Shown: piece by piece, positions 9,802-19,989 of the stretch
Numbering within the stretch: position 1 is the stretch's first letter
Layout of the letters: each line of letters starts with the position of its first letter
Assembly: GCA_051453625.1 (NCBI GenBank)
Contig: JBOZIK010000001.1
Coordinates: 191,831,127-191,852,723 of the forward strand
DNA from: Welwitschia mirabilis
Lineage: Eukaryota; Gnetophyta; Gnetopsida; Welwitschiales
Direction: 5' to 3'
DNA length: 21,597 bases
Translations under genes and position numbers: made by a program
The notes under the pieces: generated by a model
Database searches by the model: none
Told to the model about the DNA's origin: nothing
What the model saw: the letters and a program-made list of their open reading frames with translations, nothing else

Positions 9802-10202
9802 TGTTAGGAATTTTTTCAAAAAGTTATTTAATGAAGTTATTGAAGCTTTATCTTAATTTGTGATAGTAGAGAATAGGAAGTGATAAAATGAAAACTAAAC
9901 TTTCTATTTTATGAAATGTTAAATAATAAATAATTAAATAATTAATAATAAAATAATAAATTATCATTAAAAATAATATTTTTTGGTTGTATTTAGGTAC
10001 GTTGTTTGTGAATGAATCACATATTTAAGCCTCTAACTTAGAGTTGAGTAACTCTTAGTCTTAAATGAATGATATTCATCCTTATATTATTTTTTCAAAG
10101 TTAAAAAGGTTGTACCTTTTGAATATGAAATAAAACATGTCGTTTCATATGTTACTATCCAAGTTAAATATTATTTTTACTAATTATGATAATGTGCTAA
10201 CA
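9802..10202 (-). repeat. Copia LTR, about 401 bp
   Basis: Begins TGTTAG and ends CTAACA, a perfect 6-bp terminal inverted repeat typical of plant Copia LTRs. The length suits that group. A PBS lies immediately to the left and a PPT-like tract immediately to the right, both consistent with minus orientation. A TAA/ATA-rich stretch at about 9902-9965 is inside. No second copy of this LTR was found in the window. Confidence 0.5.
9902..9965. repeat. A+T-only low-complexity tract (TAA/ATAA-rich)
   Basis: Repeated AATAATAAATAATTAAATAA-type sequence with almost no C or G. It looks like simple-sequence expansion within the Copia LTR. Confidence 0.6.
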
Positions 10203-10211
10203 CTCTCCTTT
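10203..10211 (-). other. Polypurine tract (AAAGGAGAG) next to Copia LTR
   Basis: On the minus strand AAAGGAGAG sits directly before TGTTAG, matching the GGGGGAG-TGTTAG junction of Copia 3' LTRs. If real, the sequence to the right (10212 onward) is the 3' internal end of a Copia element. Confidence 0.4.
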
Positions 10212-12151
10212 AATGTTAACTTTGTTCATACTTTTGAACTCTATTTTTTTATTTTTTACATTTACTTAAATTTCACTCATTTCTTTTTTTTAATCCATCT
10301 ATTTTTAGAGTTCCTATGGTATTCTTCATTTGTGTTTATTTTATTGAGTTTATTATATTCAAATTCATTTTATAACTACTTCATATTCTTAGTTTTATCT
10401 TAAAAATAAGTAAGATAGTAATTTTTAAAATCTTAACCAATTCTAGTTTTTTAAGTACCTTGTTTTATCTTAAGGTATTATTTTGGCAATTGGCCATTTT
10501 TAGTAGTTCATCTTATTTGAATACTTTAGCCCTAATTTATTTCATGTTCAACTAGAAAATAACATTTTTAATAATGAGTGTTATTTCCTTCTTGGAAGAT
10601 AAATTATTTAGAATTATTTTAACTATTCATTTTATGATAGGACTTGTTTCTTATTTAGATAAAGTTATGAAATAGTATTAACATAAATATTTTTCATAAT
10701 TTTAATCAAAATTAGATGTTTACAAGGTATACATATTGAAGAACAAAGGATAAAATTTATTTAATATAATAAAATTACACTGCTAGTTTTAACATCTAGT
10801 TTATCATATCTTCAAGTTTTCCTAGTTTATTGACATCCTCTTCATTAACTAGTTTAGCTAGATTAGCTTGTCTGTTAGTTTTTTCCTCACTTTCTTTATG
10901 CTTCTTAGGTTTTTATGTAGGTGACATACACTCAAGGTAATGTACTTTTATTAGAACTTAGACTTAAAATAAATTTTTGATTTGGATATTAAGCTCATTA
11001 ATGGTGCTTTATGCATTATCTAGTTCTTTTACTTTTTCATCCCTTTATCAAGAGATCTAGCTCTTCTTTGTTTAAGCTAAGTAATCTAGGATTGTATTTC
11101 ACTAAGTTGCTACTAAAGTACATGTTTTTATTACTTTCTTCCCTTACTAATAGAGTGCATATTTGTTTCCTTCATTAAGTTTCTACTAGAGTTATTTATT
11201 GTCTTACTCCATTTTTACTATTTATTCTTTCTACTAATTCATTATGATTAATACTGTAATTAGTTATTACCCTTAAATGTCCTTAATATGTCATTATCTC
11301 ACAAAGAATAGCCAAGTGTCTATACTTTATACAAGACCCATAAAATAATTACTAGTTGTCCTTATAACATTAGGGTCTTTATGACATATGATAGATTGCA
11401 TATTTATACATTATGTATATAACATTCATTTTTCACATGACATTTTTAAAGTTTTACTTTTATAAAAATTATTTATCCTTATAAATTTGATGAACATTTT
11501 ATGATTATATGATATTATCTAAGTGGCACTTTTTTTGTGATGAAACTTGACTACACTTGCATATGTTGTTAATGTATCATAATATGTAAGATTACCTTAG
11601 GATTACAAATCTTGCATGGTCAAATCCAAATTCTACCAAATAAATTAAGACTTTCATTCACAATATAGTCCTACTATCATTTGGATTAAAGGATAAATGC
11701 AATAACATAATATAGTAAATCTTTACATGAATCAATAATGTAATAGTCATAGAATAAAATTGTACATTGAATTGTGGAGCAAACATGTGTTGTTAATCAA
11801 ATATTGTAAGATATAGATAAATAATAATCATAATATCTAATATGACATAATTGTACTAACTAATATATTCAATAAAAATAGAATTTCCTACATGTCTTCC
11901 AAAGATGTATTCTTGGAAGCTCAAGCTTTGTTAAATAATCTAGGTCTTTTTAGCTCTTATAACTTACTTCAAAAGCATCTAAAATAAGATTTCTAGTCTC
12001 AAAAAAAATTAAATTATAGTAAACCTAAGACTAAGATTACACCAAAGATTCATTTAAAAATGATAAAATGCTTAACAAAACTTCAATCCTAATAAAGCAT
12101 AATAAGTATAGAAATTTATGCACTTGATATCAAGAAATTAGATTAAGAAAT
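10212..12151. other. Unassigned A+T-rich region with short charged minus-strand frames
   Basis: About 1.9 kb without a recognised element. Two short minus-strand open stretches look coding-like: 11171-11037 (45 codons, with NLVKYNPRLLSLNKEELDLL) and a 37-codon stretch ending at 10796 (with KPKKHKESEEKTNRQANLAK and EEDVNKLGKLEDM), both charged and helix-prone. They may be remains of a gag-like coiled coil. The plus-strand ORF at 10137-10403 is hydrophobic, starts inside the LTR and is probably chance. Confidence 0.25.
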
Positions 12152-13510
12152 TAAGGATCAATTTGAAATCAAAGGAGAGGCGTAAATGAATTACATCAAA
12201 AATAATTTAAACAAAATAACAAAATAGAAATGCATAATAAAATATCTTACCAAATAACATGATTCCCCAACATAGGTATATCCACACATAGAGGGTAGCT
12301 TCTACTCACACCTCTAGATATTCGTGACCTACAAGAAATAGTGGTTTTTTTGGTGCACCATTAATCTTATAACAAGTGAGGCTCTCCTTCTAAGATATCA
12401 CTCTTTCCCCATCAAGGGAATAGTGGTATTCATAGGTGTACCATAACCCTTTACAACAATGAGTCTTCTTACAAGGTAGTACTCTCTTCTCCACAAGGAA
12501 ATAATGGTTTTCTAGCTAATCAATAATCTTACATTTAATAAATCCCTAAAAGCATAATAACTAATGCACACCTGTATAAGGATTACCTTATAAAACATTT
12601 TATATTTAATAAATGGATTCTGTAATAATATTAAATAATAAGATAGTTGATAATAAATAACCAAAAATATGATACAGCAATTAGTCAAAATATGCTTTGA
12701 TGAAGACTTAGAATCCTTGAAGTTATCGTTGCAGTTATGAGCACAAATGAGGAAGATGATTGCAATGAAGATCTAAATCTAAGAGATGAAATAATACTAG
12801 CTTCTTTATATTGAATACTTTATTTCTTTATGAGAGGTTCCCTTTACTCATTATTTCCAAGATCTCTATGTCTATTGATTCAATGAGGTTCTTTAAATAT
12901 AAAAAAAAATCTTTTTTAATTCATGACATTGAGGCTTTATAACATTGAAGAAGGTCTAGTCATTTGAGCTTGGAAAATAGTTGTTTGAATCTATAACACC
13001 GTGCAATGAATTGATAATGTCTATGCTTTAGATGTGTAACTTTACTTTTAGTTAATATGAATCCTAGTCCAAGACATCTTGAATTTTGTAAATATCTTTA
13101 TTCCAAATACCTTTACTTTTGTAGACATATTTAGTCAACTTGCCTAGATTCTGATGAATTTTTCACTACAGTATCCTTGAATCTTTGTGATCATAAGTCC
13201 ATGATGCATAAGTTCATTGCTTATCTAAAATGCAATATATTAGTTAAAAATAAATTAACTCTATTACTTGTTCTAGCTCAGTACATTTACAATGTCTTTA
13301 CTTTTCTAAAAATCTTCATTTAAGACATTTTTAATTTCTCAAATGTCTTCAATAAATTAATTTTATAGTTTACAATCTGATTCTTTCATGAAATATTTCC
13401 TTTAAAGATTCATCATGATCTAATGCCTTCCAAAGTCTACTTATAATAACATATCTACACAAAGACAAAATTTTTGATAAGTGGAATAATCAAAACTAAA
13501 TTTTCTAACA
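12152..13510 (-). repeat. Sirevirus-like Copia 3' LTR, about 1.36 kb
   Basis: The left end (TAAGGATCAATTTGA) matches the 5' LTR start at 18816 (TGAGGATCAATTTGA). The copies stay collinear for about 235 bases, sharing AATTTAAAC.AAA.AACAAAAT, TCCACA.ATAGAG.GTAG, GATATT...GACCTA/AACCTA and GGTGCA(C)CATTA/TTATCAATCTTATAA. The right end CTAACA is followed directly by a PPT. The length suits Sirevirus LTRs. One exact AGACATCT octamer lies at 13072-13079, with near-matches elsewhere. The part beyond about 12390 has no counterpart in the truncated 5' LTR, so the right boundary rests on the PPT and the TGTTAG end. Confidence 0.6.
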
Positions 13511-13511
13511 A

Positions 13512-13524
13512 TTTCCCTCTTTTT
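13512..13524 (-). other. Polypurine tract of Sirevirus-like element
   Basis: The minus strand reads ATCATCAAAAAGAGGGAAAT followed by TGTTAG. ATCATCAAAAAGGGGGAGAT-TGTT is the common 3' end of plant Copia elements, including Sireviruses; the differences here are mostly G-to-A. Confidence 0.65.
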
Positions 13525-13657
13525 GATGATATCTAAAACTTGGTAAATCTCAGTACAATCTCAACTAACCAATTGAAATTAAAAATTTTATTCTAAAGAA
13601 ATGCACATGATAACTCATTATAATAATTATGATATGTATCACTTGAAATTAGAAAAA

Positions 13658-13658
<1 letters not shown>

Positions 13659-13706
<48 letters not shown>
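13659..13706. repeat. (CA)24 microsatellite, running into gap
   Basis: Twenty-four uninterrupted CA units end at the first N of a gap, so the true length is unknown. It is the only long perfect dinucleotide repeat in the window. Confidence 0.95.
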
Positions 13707-13749
13707 NNNNNNNNNNNNNNNNNNNNNNNNNNNNNNNNNNNNNNNNNNN
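13707..13749. other. Assembly gap, 43 N
   Basis: A run of 43 N. Unlike the 100-N gap its length looks estimated, and it directly follows the CA repeat, which probably caused the break. Confidence 0.95.
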
Positions 13750-14129
13750 TTGGAAAACTAGAATAAGATATATTTAGACTTACTTAAGTAATTTTATCAA
13801 ATTCAGAATAATAGATAATAAATTAATGTATTTATCATTCACCTATGTATATTAAAAGTAAAGCATATAAGCATTTGAAAATCTCTTAATTGATATATAC
13901 TAGTGGAAATATGTCATTTTTAAAGCATGAAGTTTAATTGTATGTCAACCACTAATGAAATTATGCTAGTATCATGTGAAAATATTTTGATCATCAAATA
14001 ATTAAAATAGTATATATGGAAGAATGTATCAAAAAAAGCATAAGATAAGAATGATAACTATGCCAAACATAACATATGAAATAACAAGCATCGTATATAA
14101 AAAAGTGAAAACAACATGAATGTGTGCCA

Positions 14130-15732
14130 AAATTTCAAGAAAGAATCATCAATACAAATGATGACACTCTTGGATCCAATCCAAGATTTCATAGTTAAGA
14201 GTTCCAATTCCAACAGAGTGTCCTTAACCTAGAAGCTGAAATATCCAACTACTCTACCAATGATTTTCCATATACTTCTCCTTCTTTTTGGAAATTAATA
14301 AAAACTTATAATCAATGAAATCTGAATCACTCATGTAGTGCTCATCTTGGCCACCTTCATCACTATCATCACTCTCATGGGTGGTTGAGGTGGGATATGC
14401 ATATGATGATGATGAAGTGGGTGATGGTGTGTGGCTCTTCCTAGAGAAGAATTATGATGTTTTACTAGGGTTCTCAAATACCTATCTTCTTATACATTAA
14501 TACATTTAAGGAGTTATAGAGGTCCTAAAAAAACTAGCAGTGTATCCTCTAGAAAGGTGAGTGGAAGCAGGACAAATAAGAGTGGTTCTATCTAAATGAG
14601 CTCTATATGAGAAGGTGGAGGTAATGATGGATGAACTAGAGGTGGTCTAGATGTATCTCATGGTGAAGAGGGTCTATGTGATAATGGTGACTATGTAAAT
14701 CAGCAGAATGAAATCTTATGATGAGGATGATAAAAAAAATAAGTAGTAGAGCATCTGAGCTCTTAAACTCTATATCGCATGATGCTGACCTTTATGAAAA
14801 AGGACCTAGAGCCTATGGCTCCTCTTGCACATGTGTCTCTATAAGAGTTTAGTACTTCCCTTGAGCCTATGCCTCATCTCTAGAAGAATCCTCTAAATAC
14901 TTACTATCTGCTATCCTACTTGAGTCATATCCTGTGCTAAATGGATATAATGATCCTACTTATTCTTTAACATCTGATGTCTCTTTAGAGTGTAATTATG
15001 TAAGAGTTCTTATGGATTCCCAATTCTTTACTGGTGTCTCTTCTTCACTTATTATAGATCTATGTTTCTATATCCTTAAAAGGTTTCTTTTAATCTGCAT
15101 AACTATTTTTGCAATAGCCTTTAGTCCCATTTTTATGATGGAAGAGATATGAGTAGAAATGGAGAATGATCTTCGCATCTATGGTGTCCTTCCACTTGTG
15201 CCCTTAATTAGCATCATAGATGCTCCCCATTTCTTACTAAATTTTTCCAAGGGTTTCTTTTGCTTAATAAGGTTTACCTATGGTATTGAGATGTCTGCTC
15301 TATTGAGGATTAGATTGATAAGACATGGATGGACCAAATTCTACCCTTTATAAAATAAAAAAGTAATATACATACATAACACAAAATCCAAATCTATCTA
15401 AAAACCTATAAATAAGCAATATAAAATGAAGGTTTGCATGGATTTATAATAGTTGTAACTACCTCCTCTAATCAAAATGTTGTAAAAAGTTACTTGATTA
15501 AGAAAAAGGCATTAGACATCACATCCTTTCTCTCAATATCCTTAACAAAGTTCATTCTATTGTTTCCAAACAAAACATTACTCATTTAATGCCAAGATAC
15601 ATTAACAATTATAGAATTGAAAATCTCTCTTAATGAATTATAATAAAACTAAGAAACATGAGTATCATTTATACCAAGTAGAGAATTAATAAAACTTGAA
15701 ATAATATGCAAATTAGTACCTTTTACCTGTGT
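14130..15732 (-). pseudogene. Decayed gag-like ORF, plant-transposon-protein type
   Basis: From 15732 downward a frame with scattered stops reads TQVKGTNLHIISSFINSLLG, then IND, VSWH, LFGNNRMNFVKDIERKDVMS and LEEVVTTIINP. This resembles the domain described as putative plant transposon protein, which starts V(R/K)G..(V/L).(F/H)...IN.(L/F)LG(I/L) and has a W...L.....K.W..F....L..T....EVT segment. Next come a basic stretch (KPLEKFSKKWGASM), a helical one (IIKMGLKAIAKIVMQIKRNL), then a Ser/Pro/His-rich part and an acidic segment (SDDSDEGGQDEHYMSDSDF, about 14370-14310). A domain followed by coiled coil and low-complexity tail fits the gag-like ORFs of some plant gypsy elements. The two plus-strand ORFs at 14934-15353 are taken as shadows. 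It sits between the ends of the Sirevirus-like element, so it is probably a nested insertion. Assignment is tentative. Confidence 0.35.
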
Positions 15733-15742
15733 CTAAAATACA

Positions 15743-15943
15743 CTAGTATTATCATCAATTTCATGTATATTTGCATAAAATTCTCTTACCACTAGATCAG
15801 GGATAGGTAAATAAGTTGAACAATCATCTTTCAACTAAGCCTATCCCTGATCTAGTGGTAAGGAATAGGCTAGGTAAGGAATAGGCTAGTATTATCATCA
15901 ATTTCATGTATGTTTGCATAAGATTATCTTACTACTAGATTAG
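15743..15943. repeat. Composite repeat: direct repeat flanking a hairpin
   Basis: Two 58-bp direct copies (15743-15800 and 15886-15943) differ at five positions by my count. The left copy ends inside the left arm of a perfect 23-bp inverted repeat (15785-15807 and 15840-15862). The 32-base loop holds a second inverted pair, AGTTGAA/TTCAACT. A 16-base unit, GTAAGGAATAGGCTAG, is repeated in tandem right after the right arm (about 15858-15889). Confidence 0.85.
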
Positions 15944-17033
15944 AATAAATGCATATATTTTAAATACTAAGTGTTCCTTTCACAATAATAAAGTTTCTTG
16001 ATAATTTCTTGAATCTTCTTTTAGCTACTCCATGATAAAACTAAGATTCATCTTGAGACCAGTTCATGCTATGACTTGTTCTTTGCCTCTCGAAGTTTGT
16101 ACTACCTTTTTCTTTCCATATTTATCAAATAGGACTAGAAACTAAAAAAATATCAATTGAAATGTAAGAAATTATGGAAAAATACACACTTGTTCAAGAA
16201 AAATATCTATTCTTATCTATTATTAGAATGTCTCACAAATACAAGATGTCTAGCCAGAGAAATCTAAGAAAACCGAAGTCTAAAAAATCATCTAAGAGCA
16301 ACATGTATTAAGAGAAAACTTAAAAATGGAATGTGCTGGTTTTCTTGTCTATTAAAAAGGGGTAAAACCCTAATTTTTATGTGTTTTTTATCTTCACAAT
16401 AGTACAGTCAAGACATGTACAAATTTTAAAATGGCTTAAACACAAAAAGTAGATGTCTACGCATTTCAAGATACTTACTATTAAAACATTTCCAATAGAT
16501 TTTTTTGTTACTGAGATTTCTACAAAAACTAAGATGTCTAATTCAAATAATTAAAATAATATTTATGTCCTTCCAAGATGTCTATAAAAATTAAGACATT
16601 TGATCTCAAGTTATCTACACATTTTAAGACATCTTCACTAGAGACATCTAAAAAACTTAAGACGTATATAATGAAATTTTCATTTTTTTTAAAAGAAATG
16701 ATAGCTCTTATAACCATAGTTAAAATAATTCAATAGGCTAAAAATCATGCACATAATTTAAATTTTAACTATACAACTACATATAATCATAATCTCAACC
16801 CATAAGATAAGTGCAATGGAGTTAAGATGTTAAAGATGTTACCTATTTACTCACCTAATTGGGTAAGGCCGAATATCCAAGTTTCTATATGAATTTATGT
16901 ATTCTTCAGTGCCTTGATATTTTATAGTCTTATTAATAGCTTGATCATTATTACATTAGGTTGTAACATAATTATTGTGCCTTGATTAACTACATATATG
17001 ATAAGCATACTTCTTCTCTGCTATAAGATTTGA
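15944..17033. other. LTR-like noncoding block with octamer cluster
   Basis: No coding frame is convincing in this 1.1 kb. A TATA-like stretch followed by GGGGTAAAACCCTAATTTTT lies at about 16350-16380, in plus orientation, as in many plant LTR promoters. Six exact copies of AGATGTCT or its reverse complement lie between 16244 and 16649. Together these suggest part of an LTR, perhaps Sirevirus-like, but I could not fix its ends. Near 16960-17000, just after gag, a weak YHICS*SRH reading may be the remains of the Copia protease DSG.SRH motif. Confidence 0.35.
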
Positions 17034-18763
17034 TTTATCTTTAAGTACCCAAACTTTCCTTGGTCTATTCTACACAAAATAAAGTATCAATCTATCATGC
17101 CTCTTGGTATTATTAATGTAGTATCTATCTTTAAATCTTATTAAACATCTAAACTAATAATAACCTCTATGATGACAATAATAGCAAATGATGTTTCTTG
17201 TATATGACAAATGTTCATACCTCAGCTTGTAATTCCACCTTTCCAATAAAGGGGTTGAAGTGGTGGCTGCTAGTTTATTGTATCCTAATGCTCTCTTGTC
17301 ATTTAGATTTCTACTTTCTCAAAGCATGATATTCAAGCTTTCTTTGCCTTATGTAAAATTTTCAACAAATTTCTTAGAATATAAAAGTTTCTATCTTGCA
17401 TTCTTCAAAACCCATATTAATTTACCAATCTTAGCTTTAAAGGATGAGTTTTTAGTGTATAATTTACTGCAAGTATGCTTTTTCTATTTATATGCCTTTT
17501 TATGAATATTAAATAATTTTTTTATCTTTTCACATAACTTTTACAAATTATCAAATTCTTCAAAAATTAAATCATATTCTTCTTAAATAGCCACACTTGT
17601 GTCATTTTCAATATTTAAATCATACCCATCTTTTAAATCATTGTTTTCATCATAAGTATGAGCTATTGTCATGTAGAAAGGATGTACTTTCTCATTATTT
17701 CATTGCTTCTTTTTTATGAAGCCTTATCATCTTCACCCCATCCAATAAAGAATGATTTCTTTGTTTTGGACTCATTCTTTTGTTTATCTTCCTACAATGT
17801 TTAAGTACTAGGGCATTCTAAGGTAATATGTGCTCTTCCTTCACATACCCAACATTATATTTTGGAAACATTTAATAAAAAAGAATTATTAGATGATTTA
17901 CCTTTATTATTGCCTTTTACTTAAAATCCAAATAATCTCCTAAGCTCATATTTTCTATTATACTCTTGAGAGTAGTCTTTTTGCTCTTTGCATGATGAAG
18001 GCTAGTTTCTCATCTTTATCATTAGAATCATCTTCTTCATAATATTTTTTTAACTTTTATTTTGATCTTTGATTTGTACTTTATCTTACCTTAACTGTAA
18101 TGGATTTTTCCTTTAAGGCTCTATATTGTATGAGGTTCAATTCATATGTTGTAAGTGTACTTTATAGTTCTTTAATCTTTATGGTGTTGAAATCTCTAGA
18201 TTCTTTTATGGTTGTGATCTTAGTCATATAATCAAGGGTTAGTGATATAACAATCTTTTGTATCATCTTTTTTTTCTAGAAGATCTTCTTCAATACCACA
18301 TGATAAATTTACAATATTTTAAACTCTAGTAAACTACTCATAAACTCTCTCTCCTTGGTTCATTTTCAAATTAGTTTATCAAAACTAGAAGCTCATATTC
18401 TTTTACAACAAAAGTACTTTCATATTTTTTAGTTAGAACATTTCAAATTCCTTATGCCATTTTATAATATGCTATTCTATTAAAATCTTCTATAGATAAA
18501 GTGGAATAAAAACCATTTTTATCTTTAGAGTCAAACATGAATGCACCTTTTTCTTTGTCTTTTCTATTCTTTCTTTTCTTAATTTAAGTAGCGATATTAT
18601 CTATAGCATTTGTAATGATCTCTAAAGGGTTTGTGTAACCTTCTTCTATGCTTTACCGTATGTAAAACCCAAAATAGTATAAGTATACCTACATGCTCAT
18701 CTCCTAGTAAGAATAATTTATTCCATCAAAGAGTGGAGGTCTAATAGATGACACCCCTTTCAT
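17034..18763 (-). pseudogene. Sirevirus-like Ty1/Copia gag remnant
   Basis: It starts at ATG 18763: MKGVSSIRPPLFDGINYSY is the Copia Gag N-terminus (RPPLFDG.NYS.W), with the Trp codon now TAG. In order along the minus strand follow EDFNRIAYYKMA (compare EFNRI...K.A), TTIKESRDFNTIKIKEL and STLTTYELNLIQYRALKEKS (compare TAI.EA.DL..L...EL.GSLQTYE), an acidic YYEEDDSNDKDEKLAFI segment, a first zinc knuckle C-W-V-C-EGRA-H-ITLE-C (17854-17813, exact CX2CX4HX4C), FFIGWGEDD, a helical stretch ending RALGYN, a second knuckle CYYCHHRGYY*FRC (17186-17145) and KVWVLKDK (17057-17034). This domain order, with two knuckles and a VWV.K box, is that of Sirevirus Gag. In the second knuckle His is Tyr (CAT to TAT) and the next residue but one is a stop. 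Several frameshifts; protein not expressed. Confidence 0.8.
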
Positions 18764-18801
18764 ACTTCACTTAATAAAGTTAATTTTTTTATGAATACCC
18801 A

Positions 18802-18813
18802 CTTTGATACCAC
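18802..18813 (-). other. Primer binding site, initiator tRNA-Met type (Sirevirus-like)
   Basis: Minus-strand TGGTATCAAAGT lies two bases from the LTR end. It differs from TGGTATCAGAGC at two positions, both transitions. With the gag start 36 bases away it fixes the 5' end and orientation. Confidence 0.7.
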
Positions 18814-18815
18814 TT

Positions 18816-19055
18816 GAGGATCAATTTGAACTTAGAAGAAATAGCTGAATGAGTTTTACTAAAAATTAATTTAAACTAAACAACAAAATAAAAATACACC
18901 ACAAAATATATTATCAAATAATGTGGTTTTCCAACTTGGGTACATCCACATATAGAGAGTAGTTTTGACTTACACCTTCGGATATTTTTAACCTATAAGA
19001 AATATTAGTTTTCTGGTGCATTATCAATCTTATAAAAAGTAAGATTTTCTTTGCA
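18816..19055 (-). repeat. Sirevirus-like 5' LTR, truncated
   Basis: Begins TGAGGATCAATTTGAA and is collinear with the 3' LTR from 12152 for about 235 bases. Similarity stops near 19055, after CAATCTTATAAAAAGTAAGATTTTCTTTG. More than a kilobase of LTR is therefore missing, through deletion or a later insertion. Without the outer end, no target site duplication can be tested. Confidence 0.65.
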
Positions 19056-19989
19056 AAGCATAGAAACCTTTTCAAAAATATGCATTTTATTCTGGATCTA
19101 AAGATGCAAAAATGAATCTAAGAGAATGGATGAACTCTTGGAAATAATCATCAATCACTGCTTATGAAATACATTCTACTAGAATAAATGAAACAAGATT
19201 AAAATGAATTGAAACATAAAAAATGAAAGTGAAAAGAAATAATGAAATGAAAAGGGATGATTAAGGAAGAGTTGTGTAGCCTATTAAAGTCTATTTTTGA
19301 AACATCTTGATAATGATATAACATCTAAATTATCTATGACTAAGATGAATGAGGCTATAAAAAAATAAAATCCAATTTAAACTTGCAAAATAAAGTGACA
19401 ACATTGGGCAAGTCGCATGAGGTGTTAGTTAAGTTTAGTTTTAAAGTATGAAAATTAATGAATAGAGAAATTGAGCCAAATTAAAAATATGATAGTTATG
19501 TACTAAGTGCAATAAGAAATGAAGCCACTAAAACTAATGACTATAACATGATTTTTACTATAAACAAAAAACCATTACAACTAGATTGTATGCAAAGAAA
19601 AAAACTAAAAATCCATGGGAAAAAACTAAATGAGAGTAAGAATGATGTATTAGGTAACTCATCTTCTATGAGACACAATCATCTCAAGATTATTATCTAT
19701 ATCATCTTACTTGTTATATTTTTTTAATTTTTAATATTTTTTTTAATTTTTTTCATTACTTCTTAATCTATAACTTTTGGAACTTAGGAACTTCCTCTAG
19801 AAATGTATTATTACAAGTGAAAAAGGAAGAAGAGTGGAAGGAGAAATAGAATAATAAGGAGAAGAAAGCGCATGAGAGGATCCACCAATGGATTCCTTGT
19901 TGATTCTTCTTATAATAGATGGAGAATATGATAAATAAGAAACTTGAAAAAGAGGAGGAGTTTTTCGTTAAGTTGTTTCTTCTTCTTAT
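19056..19989. other. Unassigned A+T-rich sequence
   Basis: No recognisable repeat end, PBS, PPT or coding motif. The minus-strand 82-codon ORF at 19768-20016 is Ser/Phe-rich and adjoins the ORF remnant that follows. It may be the low-complexity tail of that protein, or chance. Confidence 0.3.

Larger units (their letters stand above)
13525..14129. other. Unassigned region with microsatellite and gap
   Basis: Apart from the (CA)24 tract and the 43-N gap, this A+T-rich sequence shows no ORF or motif. By position it should be the end of the Sirevirus pol, but no RNase H motif was found. Confidence 0.4.

Noticed and set aside
10137-10403. Plus-strand 88-codon Phe/Leu-rich ORF
   Set aside because: T-rich sequence yields long hydrophobic frames by chance, and it straddles an LTR/PPT boundary.
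11896-11919. Small inverted repeat CTTCCAA/TTGGAAG
   Set aside because: Seven-base arms with a 10-base loop are expected by chance in a window this size.
14934-15353. Two consecutive plus-strand ORFs (72 and 64 codons)
   Set aside because: The opposite strand carries the retroelement-like motifs and the low-complexity tail; the plus frames have no recognisable domain.
15840-15862. tRNA A-box-like TGATCTAGTGG within the hairpin, suggesting a tRNA-derived SINE
   Set aside because: No B box at the right distance, no poly(A) tail and no target duplication were seen.
17260-17505. Plus-strand 81-codon ORF
   Set aside because: It is antisense to the helical part of the Sirevirus-like gag.
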